Assembly (NCBI GenBank): GCA_937925635.1
Contig: CALALX010000053.1
Location: 1-31,025 of the forward strand
Reading direction: 5' to 3'
Origin: an uncultured Caulobacter sp.
Lineage (GTDB): Bacteria > Pseudomonadota > Alphaproteobacteria > Caulobacterales > Caulobacteraceae
DNA: 31,025 nucleotides
The position numbers and the translations under genes were made by a program. Every line of letters starts with the position of its first letter. The stretch's first letter is position 1. Of the stretch, positions 14,027 to 21,566 are shown piece after piece. Under the pieces are notes generated by a model, which was not told where the DNA came from, did no database searches, and was given only the letters and a program-made list of their open reading frames with translations.

Positions 14027-14653
14027 ATGACCGACTACATGCACACCGCGATGAACCTCGTCCCGATGGTGGTCGAACAGACCAGCCGGGGTGAGCGCGC
14101 CTTCGACATCTTCTCGCGCCTGCTGAAGGAGCGGATCATCTTCCTGACCGGCCCGGTCGAGGACGGCATGAGCGCCCTGATCTGCAGCCAGCTGCTCTTC
14201 CTGGAGTCCGAGAACCCCAAGAAGGAGATCAGCATGTACATCAACTCGCCGGGCGGGGTGGTGACCAGCGGTCTCGCGATCTACGACACCATGCAGTACA
14301 TCAAGAGCCCGGTGACCACGGTCTGCATGGGCATGGCGGCCTCGATGGGCTCGCTGCTGCTCTGCGCCGGCGCCGCCGGCCAGCGCATCGCCCTGCCGAA
14401 CGCCCGCATCATGGTCCACCAGCCCTCCGGCGGCTTCCGCGGCCAGGCCAGCGACATCATGCGCCACGCCGAGGACATCCTGAAGACCAAGCAGCGCCTC
14501 AACGAGATCTATGTGAAGCACTGCGGCCGCACCTACGAGGAAGTCGAAACCACCCTCGACCGCGACCACTTCATGAGCTCGGAGGAAGCCAAGGCCTGGG
14601 GCATCGTCGACCACGTCTACGAAACCCGCGAAAGCGCCGAAGCCGGCGCGTGA
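14027..14653 (+). CDS. clpP: ATP-dependent Clp protease proteolytic subunit
   Basis: ClpP forms the barrel-shaped serine peptidase that degrades proteins unfolded by ClpX or ClpA. In Caulobacter, ClpXP removes cell-cycle regulators such as CtrA. The 208-aa protein has the full triad: Ser106 in GMAASMGS, His131 in MVHQPSGG and Asp180 in DRDHF. The spacings of 25 and 49 residues match E. coli ClpP. The start at ATG 14027 gives MTDYMHTAMNLVPMVVEQTS, the usual ClpP N-terminus; the frame is open further upstream but without family similarity. A terminator follows directly. The clpX gene is about 1.5 kb downstream, so the two are not in one operon here. Confidence 0.98.
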   Translation: MTDYMHTAMNLVPMVVEQTSRGERAFDIFSRLLKERIIFLTGPVEDGMSALICSQLLFLESENPKKEISMYINSPGGVVTSGLAIYDTMQYIKSPVTTVCMGMAASMGSLLLCAGAAGQRIALPNARIMVHQPSGGFRGQASDIMRHAEDILKTKQRLNEIYVKHCGRTYEEVETTLDRDHFMSSEEAKAWGIVDHVYETRESAEAGA

Positions 14654-14677
14654 TCGTCGCGCACTGAGTCGAGGAAG

Positions 14678-14704
14678 GGCCCGGTGGAAACACCGGGCCT
14701 TTTT
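14678..14704 (+). terminator. Intrinsic terminator of clpP
   Basis: GGCCCGGTG-GAAA-CACCGGGCC is a perfect 9-bp stem with a GNRA-type loop, followed by TTTTTC and a second run of T. Confidence 0.93.
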
Positions 14705-14710
14705 CTTTTT

Positions 14711-14803
14711 GGGGACTGCTTCCGGCATCGCCGGTAGCTGTCCCCGACCCTTGCGATCCGAAGAGTCGGGGACGGCTACGGTCTATCGACCGAAGCAGTC
14801 CCC
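14711..14803. repeat. 93-bp palindromic REP-like element
   Basis: Two nested inverted repeats are present. The outer arms GGGGACTGCTTC (14711-14722) and GAAGCAGTCCCC (14792-14803) are perfect. The inner arms GTAGCTGTCCCCGAC (14734-14748) and GTCGGGGACGGCTAC (14765-14779) differ at one base. This layout is typical of paired REP (BIME-like) elements. The element separates clpP from the minus-strand genes and overlaps the end of the frameshifted ORF. Confidence 0.75.
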
Positions 14804-15059
14804 AACCGGCTGTCGAAGGACGCAAGGCGCGCGAACAGCGCCGCCTGTTCCACGTCCGTCTCGACTCTCAGTCGCTCGAACTCGGTTCCCGCGAACCGCG
14901 CGTCGGCGAACAAGCCGGCGGGGTCTTCGTGGAAGTGCAGGAAGGCCTTGCCCTTGCGGTAGAAGACCCCGCGCGAGGTTCCTTCAGCCCGGGCAGGCCT
15001 CGGAGCCGCGCGAGAAGCGGTTCGAGGCGGTCGAGGGCGGCGGGGCCGGCGTGTTTCAT
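14776..15059 (-). pseudogene. Frameshifted small conserved gene
   Basis: The N-terminal part MKHAGPAALDRLEPLLARL (27 residues from ATG 15059, to GLKE) is in one frame. The natural continuation, TSRGVFYRKGKAFLHFHEDP followed by GLFADARFAGTEFERLRVET and a short helix, is in another. The switch is needed near 14978-14982. One base lost, or two gained, would explain it. Together the two halves read as a compact soluble protein of about 90 aa that resembles small uncharacterised Caulobacterales proteins. The downstream end of the frame runs into the REP-like palindrome. It could be a true inactivation or a single-base assembly error; the intact remainder favours an error or a very recent mutation. 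It follows the HAD gene on the same strand. Confidence 0.65.
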
Positions 15060-15104
15060 GGCGCCACTCTGGCACAGGTCGCGCCGGATCGTGTCAGCAG
15101 TCGC

Positions 15105-15722
15105 CTAAGGCCTGCCCTTGAACACCCGATAGCCCTTCTCGTCGGCGATCTTCAGCATCTCGCGGTCGCCGGCGGTGTCGCCGTAGGCGGCGGTCAGGTG
15201 GACGTCCTCGCCGTAGGCTTCACGCAGGCGGCGGACCTTCTCGGGGCCGCGGCAGTTGGGGCCGGCCAGGGCGCCGATGACGCGATCGTCGTGGTCATAG
15301 GCGATGCCGCTGCCGATCAGGCGGTCGCAGCCCAGCCCGCGGGCGAACGGGGCGACGATCACGTCCGGCGAGGCCGTGACGATGACCAGCCGCGCGCCGC
15401 GCTGCTGCCAGCGCCGCCAGTTGGCCAGGGCGTCGGGCCGGAACAGCGTCGCCGAGGCATAGTTGGCGAAGGCCTTGGCGTCGCGCTCAAGGGTCTCGCG
15501 CGGCACGCCGGCCAGGAATTCGCGCACGGCGGCGGCCTTGATGCGTCCGCGATTGCGGTGGAACAGGTAGGCGATGGCGTCGGGCGCCAGCCGCAGGCAG
15601 CCGCGCATCCACCGCCCTCGGCCGGCGCGCCACTTCAGGAAGGCCGTGAAGCTGTCGCGGACCGTCAGCGTGCCGTCGAAGTCGAACGCCACAAGCGGCG
15701 CGTCGTCCAGCGGATCGGCCAT
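15105..15722 (-). CDS. HAD-superfamily subfamily IB phosphatase
   Basis: This 205-aa phosphatase starts from ATG 15722. In-frame ATGs at 15776 and 15785 would add 18-21 residues, and none has a strong ribosome binding site. HAD motif I is FDFDGTLT at about residues 12-19 (nucleophile Asp14), motif II is IVTAS near 111-115, and motif III/IV is AAYGDTAGDREML near 179-191. The helical cap between motifs I and II (FTAFLKWRAGRGRWMRGCLR, then residues to about 80) matches SerB/PgpC-type IB enzymes. The substrate could be phosphoserine, phosphatidylglycerophosphate or another phosphomonoester; the sequence does not decide. It lies between clpP and clpX on the opposite strand. Confidence 0.85.
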   Translation of the reverse strand: MADPLDDAPLVAFDFDGTLTVRDSFTAFLKWRAGRGRWMRGCLRLAPDAIAYLFHRNRGRIKAAAVREFLAGVPRETLERDAKAFANYASATLFRPDALANWRRWQQRGARLVIVTASPDVIVAPFARGLGCDRLIGSGIAYDHDDRVIGALAGPNCRGPEKVRRLREAYGEDVHLTAAYGDTAGDREMLKIADEKGYRVFKGRP

Positions 15723-15785
15723 CACCGGCCGCGCAACGGTCAGTCCCCGCGCCAACATCGATGGTCTGCGTGCCATGATCACCAT

Positions 15786-16133
15786 TGTTCCCGACCCCCG
15801 GACGGCCCGTTTTCGATCACGATTCCGACAGATGTGACACTGCCGCGACGTCGCAAGGGGTCCGTCGCAAGTCCCGCGCCAGCGGTCCGGTTGTCTCGAA
15901 ACAGGTCAGTTCCCATCTGTATCCGCGACCCGTTGCGGGGCGGTGGGAAGACCGGCCGGCCAGCCTCGCGACCAGACTGTGACGTCCCGACCCCTTGTCC
16001 GCGAAGCGCGGATCGGGGATTGTCAAGGATTGGAAAACCCCCGGCGCGTATCCTGCAAGACCGGTTGGCAGGGAACCGCCGGAGGGGATGGCGATTTCGT
16101 CCGCGAGGCGATCGCCCGAGCGTGAGAGCAGAT
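15786..16133. other. Intergenic region upstream of clpX
   Basis: These 348 bp must contain the clpX promoter and the promoter of the divergent HAD gene. The octamer GTCGCAAG occurs twice near 15850-15871. No clear sigma-70 or heat-shock consensus, riboswitch or ORF was found. Confidence 0.4.
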
Positions 16134-17396
16134 ATGACCAAGGCCGCCAGCGGCGACTCGAAAAGCACTCTCTACTGTTCTTTCTGCGGAAAGAGCCAGC
16201 ATGAGGTGCGTAAGCTGATCGCCGGTCCGACGGTGTTCATTTGTGATGAATGCGTCGAGCTCTGCATGGATATCATCCGTGAAGAGCACAAAATCGCCTT
16301 CGTGAAATCCAAGGACGGGGTTCCGACCCCGAAGGAAATCCGTGAGGTCCTCGACGATTACGTCATTGGTCAGGATCACGCCAAGAAAGTGCTCTCGGTC
16401 GCGGTGCACAACCACTACAAGCGCCTGAACCACGCGACCAAGAACAACGACGTCGAACTGGCCAAGTCGAACATCATGCTGGTGGGCCCGACGGGCTCGG
16501 GCAAGACGCTGCTGGCCCAGACCCTGGCCCGAATCATCGATGTGCCGTTCACGATGGCCGACGCCACGACCCTGACCGAAGCCGGTTATGTCGGCGAGGA
16601 TGTCGAGAATATCGTGCTGAAGCTGCTGCAGGCCGCCGACTACAACGTCGAGCGGGCCCAGCGCGGCATCGTCTACATCGACGAAATCGACAAGATCAGC
16701 CGCAAGTCGGACAATCCCTCGATCACCCGCGACGTCTCGGGCGAGGGCGTCCAGCAGGCGCTGCTGAAGATCATGGAAGGCACCGTCGCCTCCGTGCCGC
16801 CGCAGGGCGGGCGCAAGCATCCGCAGCAGGAGTTCCTACAGGTCGACACCACCAACATCCTGTTCATCGTCGGTGGCGCCTTCGCGGGTCTGGAGAAGAT
16901 CATCTCCGGCCGCGGCCAGGGCACCTCGATCGGCTTCGGCGCCAAGGTCGCCGATCCGGAAGAGCGCCGCACGGGCGAGATCCTGCGCCAGGTGGAGCCG
17001 GACGACCTGCTCCGCTTCGGCCTGATCCCGGAGTTCATCGGCCGCCTGCCGGTGATCGCCACCCTGGAAGATCTCGACGAGACGGCGCTGGTGAAGATCC
17101 TCACCGAGCCGAAGAACGCGCTGATCAAGCAGTACGCGCGTCTGTTCGAGATGGAGAACGTCGGCCTCAAGTTCACTGACGACGCCCTGTCGGCGGTGGC
17201 CCGCAAGGCCATCCTGCGCCGCACCGGCGCCCGCGGCCTGCGCTCGATCCTGGAAGGGATCCTGCTGGAGACCATGTTCGAGCTGCCCAGCTACGAGGGC
17301 GTCGAGGAGGTCGTGGTCAACGCCGAAGTCGTCGAAGGCCGCGCCCAGCCGCTGGTCATCTACGCCGAGAAGAAGGCGGGCGGCGCCAGCGCCTAA
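16134..17396 (+). CDS. clpX: ATP-dependent Clp protease ATP-binding subunit ClpX
   Basis: ClpX is the AAA+ unfoldase that feeds substrates to ClpP. The 420-aa protein has the N-terminal zinc-binding domain (Cys15, Cys18, Cys37, Cys40), Walker A GPTGSGKT (118-125), pore loop GYVG (151-154), Walker B IVYIDEID (179-186) and a ClpP-docking IGF loop in TSIGFGAKV. The start at ATG 16134 matches the family; the frame is open for another 1.4 kb upstream only because of G+C-rich composition. It is in its own unit, with a terminator after it. In Caulobacter, ClpX is essential for cell-cycle proteolysis. Confidence 0.98.
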   Translation: MTKAASGDSKSTLYCSFCGKSQHEVRKLIAGPTVFICDECVELCMDIIREEHKIAFVKSKDGVPTPKEIREVLDDYVIGQDHAKKVLSVAVHNHYKRLNHATKNNDVELAKSNIMLVGPTGSGKTLLAQTLARIIDVPFTMADATTLTEAGYVGEDVENIVLKLLQAADYNVERAQRGIVYIDEIDKISRKSDNPSITRDVSGEGVQQALLKIMEGTVASVPPQGGRKHPQQEFLQVDTTNILFIVGGAFAGLEKIISGRGQGTSIGFGAKVADPEERRTGEILRQVEPDDLLRFGLIPEFIGRLPVIATLEDLDETALVKILTEPKNALIKQYARLFEMENVGLKFTDDALSAVARKAILRRTGARGLRSILEGILLETMFELPSYEGVEEVVVNAEVVEGRAQPLVIYAEKKAGGASA

Positions 17397-17422
17397 AGCG
17401 CGTTCGGCGAACCTGATATGCG

Positions 17423-17458
17423 AAAGGGCGCGGTCGTCACGGCCGCGCCCTTTCTCTT
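17423..17458. terminator. Bidirectional terminator between clpX and the dioxygenase gene
   Basis: AAAGGGCGCGG (17423-17433) and CCGCGCCCTTT (17443-17453) form a perfect 11-bp stem with flanking A and T on both sides. It suits the convergent genes clpX and tauD-like. Confidence 0.88.
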
Positions 17459-17504
17459 TGCGGACGACGGTCTTGCGTGGATCGAGGCTGCGCCCTTGGA
17501 CGCC

Positions 17505-18347
17505 CTACGCCGCTTCCAGCGCGCACCCGGCCAGGGTGATCCGGTGCATCAGCCGGTAGTGGCCGTGGTAGTCGTTCTTGGCGAAATGCCAGGTGGCGCG
17601 ATTGTCCCACATGGCCACCGTGCCCGGCTCCCACACCAGGGTGTGGACGTGGTCGGTGTTCATGGCGTGGGCGTAGAGCTTCATCAGCAAGGGGAGGCTC
17701 TCCTCGCGGGTCTGTCCCTCGAAGCGCAGGGTGAAGCTTGGGTTCACGTACAGAACCGGCTTGCCGCTGCCGGGGTGTTTGATGACCACCGGGTGGACGG
17801 TCTCCGGGGTCTCGACGCCCCCCTTGGCCAGTTCGGGCTGATCGGTCTTCGCATAGACGCCCTTCTCGCCGAAGACGTGGTCTGAGCCGTGCACGGCGCG
17901 CAGGCCGCGCACCTCATCCTTCAGCGCCTGATCCAGCGTCTCCCACGCGGCGTACATGTCGGCGAACAGGGTGTCGCCGCCGCTGGGGGGCAGGTCGCGG
18001 GCGACCAGCACCGATCCCATGGCCGGCTCGCGGTCATAGCTGTGGTCGGTATGCCAACCGCCGCCGATGTTGGTGGTCTGCTCGGCGGTCTTCTCGACCT
18101 TGGCGATCACCGGATAGCCGGGCGCGGCGGGGAAGAAGCGATTGACGTCGATCGGCGCGATCCGCTCGGCCAGCGCGATGTGCTGCTCGGGGGTGATCGT
18201 CTGGTTCCGGAAGAATAGGGCCCCATGGTCGAACAGCGCCCGCCGGATGGCAGTGATGTCGGCGTCGCTGGCGGCGGCCAGGTCCACGCCGGACACATGG
18301 GCGCCGCAGCCGTCGGCCGGTTCGATCCTGAGGGCGGTGGCGAGCAT
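17505..18347 (-). CDS. TauD/TfdA-family Fe(II)/2-oxoglutarate dioxygenase
   Basis: Enzymes of this family use Fe(II), 2-oxoglutarate and O2 to hydroxylate substrates such as taurine, alkylsulfonates or phenoxyacetates. The iron-binding triad is visible: His99 and Asp101 in GGWHTDHSY, and His254 in NRATWHF, followed by the 2-oxoglutarate-binding Arg near 264-269 (HYRLMHRITL). The 280-aa length fits. The start at ATG 18347 follows AGGGAGA; the longer frame reads into the divergent regulator gene. It is transcribed divergently from a Crp/Fnr regulator 76 bp away, which probably controls it. The true substrate is not determined. No sulfonate transporter is visible nearby. Confidence 0.9.
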   Translation of the reverse strand: MLATALRIEPADGCGAHVSGVDLAAASDADITAIRRALFDHGALFFRNQTITPEQHIALAERIAPIDVNRFFPAAPGYPVIAKVEKTAEQTTNIGGGWHTDHSYDREPAMGSVLVARDLPPSGGDTLFADMYAAWETLDQALKDEVRGLRAVHGSDHVFGEKGVYAKTDQPELAKGGVETPETVHPVVIKHPGSGKPVLYVNPSFTLRFEGQTREESLPLLMKLYAHAMNTDHVHTLVWEPGTVAMWDNRATWHFAKNDYHGHYRLMHRITLAGCALEAA

Positions 18348-18403
18348 GGCGGTCTCCCTGTTTCGTTGGCGCGATGAGGCCACGGCTCTGGCGCTAGAAC
18401 TGT

Positions 18404-18419
18404 CACTGAGGTTACAGTG
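18404..18419. promoter_or_regulatory. Candidate Crp/Fnr operator in divergent promoter region
   Basis: CACTG-N6-CAGTG is a 16-bp dyad with the geometry of Crp/Fnr half-sites. It lies 5 bp before the regulator start and within the 76-bp region shared with the dioxygenase gene. Overlapping ACTGT...ACAGT halves extend the symmetry. Binding here would repress the regulator's own gene. Confidence 0.45.
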
Positions 18420-18423
18420 CGTC

Positions 18424-19086
18424 ATGAGCGACAACACCCTCGCGAAAGTGGCCGCCATCCCCTGGTTCGCCCGCCAACCGGCCGACCGCCGGGACGCCCT
18501 GCTGCGCGTCGGACGCCTGTCGCGGCGCAATAGCGGCGAGTGGATGCACGGCGAGGGCGACGAGGAGACCGGCGTTCTGGCGGTCGTCGACGGCGCGTTG
18601 AAGGTCTATGGCCAGGCGCCCGGCGGGCGCGAGGCGCTGATCGGCCTGCTGCCGGCCGGAACCCTGATCGGCCAGAGCATCGCCTTCGGCGGCGGCCCGC
18701 GCATCGTCACCGCCATCGCCGCCGTCCCCTCGACCCTGTTCACGCTCAGCGACCGCGCGCTGCGCCAGGTCGCCGCCGATCATCCGGGCCTGTGGGAGGC
18801 GCTATCGGCGCTGGTCTACGGCCAGCTGCGCCTCAACGCCCAGGCGGTGGCCGAGTTCGTGGCGCTCAAGCCCCGCGAGCGGCTGGTCTCGCGCCTGCTG
18901 CAGCTGTCGGCCCAGACCGGCGGCGAGATCCCGGTCTCCCAGGCCGACCTCGCCGAGATGATCGGCGTCACCCGCAAGGCGGTGAACGGCTGGCTGGGCG
19001 AGCTGGAAGGGCAGGGCCGGGTGGCGTGCGGCTACGGCGTGATCACGGTGCTCGACCGTGCGGGGCTCGAGCGGATGCTGGCCTAG
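18424..19086 (+). CDS. Crp/Fnr-family transcriptional regulator
   Basis: This 220-aa regulator has an N-terminal cyclic-nucleotide-binding-like beta-barrel (about 15-120, VLAVVDGALKVYGQAPGGRE). A long dimerisation helix follows (about 125-150). The C-terminal winged HTH is at about 150-215 (VSQADLAEMIGVTRKAVNGW). It lacks the clustered N-terminal cysteines of the Fe-S-binding Fnr branch, so direct oxygen sensing by that route is unlikely. The start is ATG at 18424; the frame extends upstream into the divergent gene but without homology. A likely target is the divergent dioxygenase, and possibly itself through the dyad at 18404-18419. Confidence 0.9.
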   Translation: MSDNTLAKVAAIPWFARQPADRRDALLRVGRLSRRNSGEWMHGEGDEETGVLAVVDGALKVYGQAPGGREALIGLLPAGTLIGQSIAFGGGPRIVTAIAAVPSTLFTLSDRALRQVAADHPGLWEALSALVYGQLRLNAQAVAEFVALKPRERLVSRLLQLSAQTGGEIPVSQADLAEMIGVTRKAVNGWLGELEGQGRVACGYGVITVLDRAGLERMLA

Positions 19087-19094
19087 CCGCCATG

Positions 19095-19202
19095 CGTCCT
19101 TCGCGACGGCCATTCGGGCCTCCTCAGGATGACGAATTCTTGTGGACTGCACAGAGCTCGTCATGGTGAGGAGCGAGCCTCAAGCGAGCGTCGCGAACCA
19201 CG
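19095..19202. repeat. 108-bp imperfect palindromic intergenic repeat
   Basis: The outer arms CGTCCTTCGCGACGG (19095-19109) and GCGTCGCGAACCACG (19188-19202) pair with three mismatches. The inner arms CTCCTCAGGATGACGA (19120-19135) and TCGTCATGGTGAGGAG (19158-19173) pair with two. The CTCCTCAGGATGA / TCATGGTGAGGAG theme is a familiar palindromic repeat in alphaproteobacterial genomes. It fills the gap between the regulator and matB, ending 8 bp before the matB start. Confidence 0.75.
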
Positions 19203-19210
19203 CAAGGCCG

Positions 19211-20722
19211 ATGTCCAATCTCTACGCCACCCTCACCGCCAACACCGTCCCGTCCGCGCCGTTCCTGGAGCGCCCCGACGGCCGGGTCGACAGCTACGCC
19301 GACCTCGACGAGCACACGGCGCGCTACGCCAACGCGCTGAAGGCGCTGGGCGTCAGGCCGGGCGACCGGGTGGCGGTTCAGGTCGAGAAGAGCCCGGAGA
19401 ACCTCTACCTCTATCTGGCGACGATCCGGGCCGGCGCGGTGTACCTGCCGCTCAACACCGCCTACACGATCCACGAGCTCGACTACTTCATCGGCGACGC
19501 CGGGCCCTCGCTGGTGGTCTGCGATCCGCGGGTCGAGGAGGACGTCGCCGGGCTGGTCGATCCGATGGACGCCAAGGTCGCCACCCTGGACGCCGCCGGG
19601 CAGGGGAGTCTGACCGACATCGCCGAGAGCCGGCCCGCGACCTTCGCCACCGTCGACCGCGCGCCGACCGACCTGGCCGCCATCTGCTACACCTCGGGCA
19701 CGACGGGCCGGTCGAAGGGGGCGATGCTCACCCACGGCAACCTGGCCAGCAACGCCGCCACGCTGGTCACGCTGTGGCGGTTCACGGCCGACGACGTGCT
19801 GGTCCACGCCCTGCCGATCTACCATGTGCACGGCCTGTTCGTGGCCACCAACGTCCTGCTGATGGCCGGCGGCGCGATGATCTACCGGCCGAAGTTCGAC
19901 GCCGCCGAGGTGCTGTCGCTGATGCCCCGCGCCACGGCGCTGATGGGCGTGCCGACCTTCTATACGCGGCTGCTGGCTCAGCCGGGGCTCACCCGGGAGG
20001 CGGCGGCCGGCATGCGGCTGTTCATCAGCGGCTCGGCGCCGCTGCTGGCCGAGGTGCACCGCGAGTGGTCCGACCGCACCGGCACGGCGATCCTTGAGCG
20101 CTACGGCATGACCGAGACGGGGATGAACACCTCCAACCCCTATGACGGCGACCGCGTGGCCGGGACGGTCGGCTATCCGCTGCCGGACGTCGCGCTGCGC
20201 ATCGCCGATCCCGAAACCGGCGCGCCGCTGGCGCCGGGCGAGATCGGCATGATCGAGGTGAAGGGGCCCAACGTCTTCGCGGGCTACTGGAATATGCCCG
20301 AGAAGACCGCCGCCGAGTTCCGCACCGACGGCTTCTTCATCACCGGCGATCTGGGGAAGATCGACGAGCGCGGCTACGTCCACATCGTTGGCCGCGGCAA
20401 GGACCTGATCATCTCCGGCGGCTTCAACGTCTATCCCAAGGAGGTCGAGGAGGAGATCGACGCGCTGCCCGGCGTGGTCGAGAGCGCCGTCATCGGCCTG
20501 CCGCATCCGGACCTGGGCGAGGGGGTCACGGCCGTGGTGGCCACGGGCGGGAAGGGCGCCTTCAGCGAGGAGGCCGTGATCGCCGCGCTGAAGGACCGGC
20601 TGGCGCGGTTCAAGCAGCCCAGGCGGGTGTTGTTCGTCGACGACCTGCCCCGTAACGCCATGGGCAAGGTCCAGAAGGCGTTGCTGCGGGAGCAGCATGC
20701 GGGGCTCTATCGGCAACCCTGA
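19211..20722 (+). CDS. matB: Malonyl-CoA synthetase (AMP-dependent ligase)
   Basis: MatB activates malonate to malonyl-CoA with ATP and CoA, supplying fatty-acid or polyketide building blocks or detoxifying malonate. The 503-aa protein matches the known Rhizobium MatB along its whole length as recalled. Landmarks are VAVQVEKSPENLYLYLA and YLPLNTAYTIHELDYFIGDA near the N-terminus, phosphate-binding loop TSGTTGRSKG at 161-170, adenine motif RYGMTETGMNTSNPY, hinge motif GRGKDLIISGG, and catalytic Lys486 in RNAMGKVQK. The start at ATG 19211 matches MatB; AAGG upstream is weak. No malonate transporter (matC) or decarboxylase (matA) is adjacent. A hairpin follows the gene. Confidence 0.92.
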   Translation: MSNLYATLTANTVPSAPFLERPDGRVDSYADLDEHTARYANALKALGVRPGDRVAVQVEKSPENLYLYLATIRAGAVYLPLNTAYTIHELDYFIGDAGPSLVVCDPRVEEDVAGLVDPMDAKVATLDAAGQGSLTDIAESRPATFATVDRAPTDLAAICYTSGTTGRSKGAMLTHGNLASNAATLVTLWRFTADDVLVHALPIYHVHGLFVATNVLLMAGGAMIYRPKFDAAEVLSLMPRATALMGVPTFYTRLLAQPGLTREAAAGMRLFISGSAPLLAEVHREWSDRTGTAILERYGMTETGMNTSNPYDGDRVAGTVGYPLPDVALRIADPETGAPLAPGEIGMIEVKGPNVFAGYWNMPEKTAAEFRTDGFFITGDLGKIDERGYVHIVGRGKDLIISGGFNVYPKEVEEEIDALPGVVESAVIGLPHPDLGEGVTAVVATGGKGAFSEEAVIAALKDRLARFKQPRRVLFVDDLPRNAMGKVQKALLREQHAGLYRQP

Positions 20723-20737
20723 GCGCGCTCTCCAACC

Positions 20738-20768
20738 CGTCATGGCCCGAACGAGTCGGGCCATGACG
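20738..20768. terminator. Perfect hairpin after matB
   Basis: CGTCATGGCCCGA and TCGGGCCATGACG are perfect 13-bp arms around a 5-nt loop. There is no T tract, so termination would be inefficient or factor-assisted. It could also be a repeat element. Confidence 0.55.
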
Positions 20769-20840
20769 AACGGGGGAGAGCCCCCTTTACAACGCCCCTT
20801 CGTCAGTTTCTATTCGCAACTCGCGACGGAGGCGCCGCAC

Positions 20841-21566
20841 ATGTCGAAGAAGGCCGTACTCGTCATCGGGGCCGGTGACGCCACCGGCGGCGCCATCGCC
20901 CGCCGCTTCGCCCGCGAGGGCTACGCCGCCGTCATCGTGCGCCGTGACGCCGACAACCTGACCGATCTGGCGTCCCAGATCCGCGCCGAGGGCGGCGAGG
21001 CGCATCCGTTCGGCGTCGACGCCCGGCTGGAAGAGCCCATGGTCGAGCTGTTCGACCGGGTCGAGGCCGAGATCGGCCCGCTGGAAGTCGTGGTCTTCAA
21101 CATCGGCGCGAACGTGAACTTCGGGGTCCGCGACACGACCGCCCGCGTCTATCGCAAGGTCTGGGAGATGGCCGCCTTCGCCGGCTTCCTGACCGGGCGC
21201 GAGGCGGCGAGGCACATGGTCCCGCGCGGACGGGGCACGATCATCTTCACCGGCGCCACGGCCTCGCTCAGGGGCGGGAAGGGGTTCTCGGCCTTCGCCG
21301 GCGCCAAGTTCGCGCTGCGGGCCCTGGCCCAGAGCCTGGCGCGGGAGCTGGGGCCGGAGGGCGTCCACGTCGCCCACACCATCATCGACGGCGCCATCGA
21401 CACCGAGTGGATCGCGACCAACTTCCCGCAGCGCCATGCGCTGAAGGACCGGGACGGCATCCTGAACCCCGACCACATCGCCGACGCCTACTGGATGCTG
21501 CACCAGCAGCCGCGCGACGCCTGGACCCATGAGCTGGACCTGCGTCCCTGGATGGAGACCTTCTGA
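20841..21566 (+). CDS. SDR-family oxidoreductase lacking the catalytic tyrosine
   Basis: This 241-aa protein has a Rossmann fold with the nucleotide motif GAGDATGGAIA (about 10-20) and FNIGANV at the NNAG position. The active-site region reads FTGATASLRGGKGF followed by SAFAGAKFALRALAQSLARE. The usual YxxxK is FAGAK, so the catalytic Tyr is replaced by Phe while Lys is kept. It may be a divergent oxidoreductase or a non-catalytic member. The start at ATG 20841 follows GGAGG. It is translationally coupled to the next gene (TGATG), so the two probably act together, perhaps in breakdown of an aromatic or related compound. Confidence 0.88.
   Translation: MSKKAVLVIGAGDATGGAIARRFAREGYAAVIVRRDADNLTDLASQIRAEGGEAHPFGVDARLEEPMVELFDRVEAEIGPLEVVVFNIGANVNFGVRDTTARVYRKVWEMAAFAGFLTGREAARHMVPRGRGTIIFTGATASLRGGKGFSAFAGAKFALRALAQSLARELGPEGVHVAHTIIDGAIDTEWIATNFPQRHALKDRDGILNPDHIADAYWMLHQQPRDAWTHELDLRPWMETF

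Noticed and set aside
14709..16133. 475-residue N-terminal extension of ClpX
   Set aside because: ClpX starts at 16134 by family length. The extension crosses the HAD gene and a REP element and has no domain.
19124..20764. 546-codon frame antisense to matB
   Set aside because: Shadow of matB, extending into the palindromic repeats on both sides.
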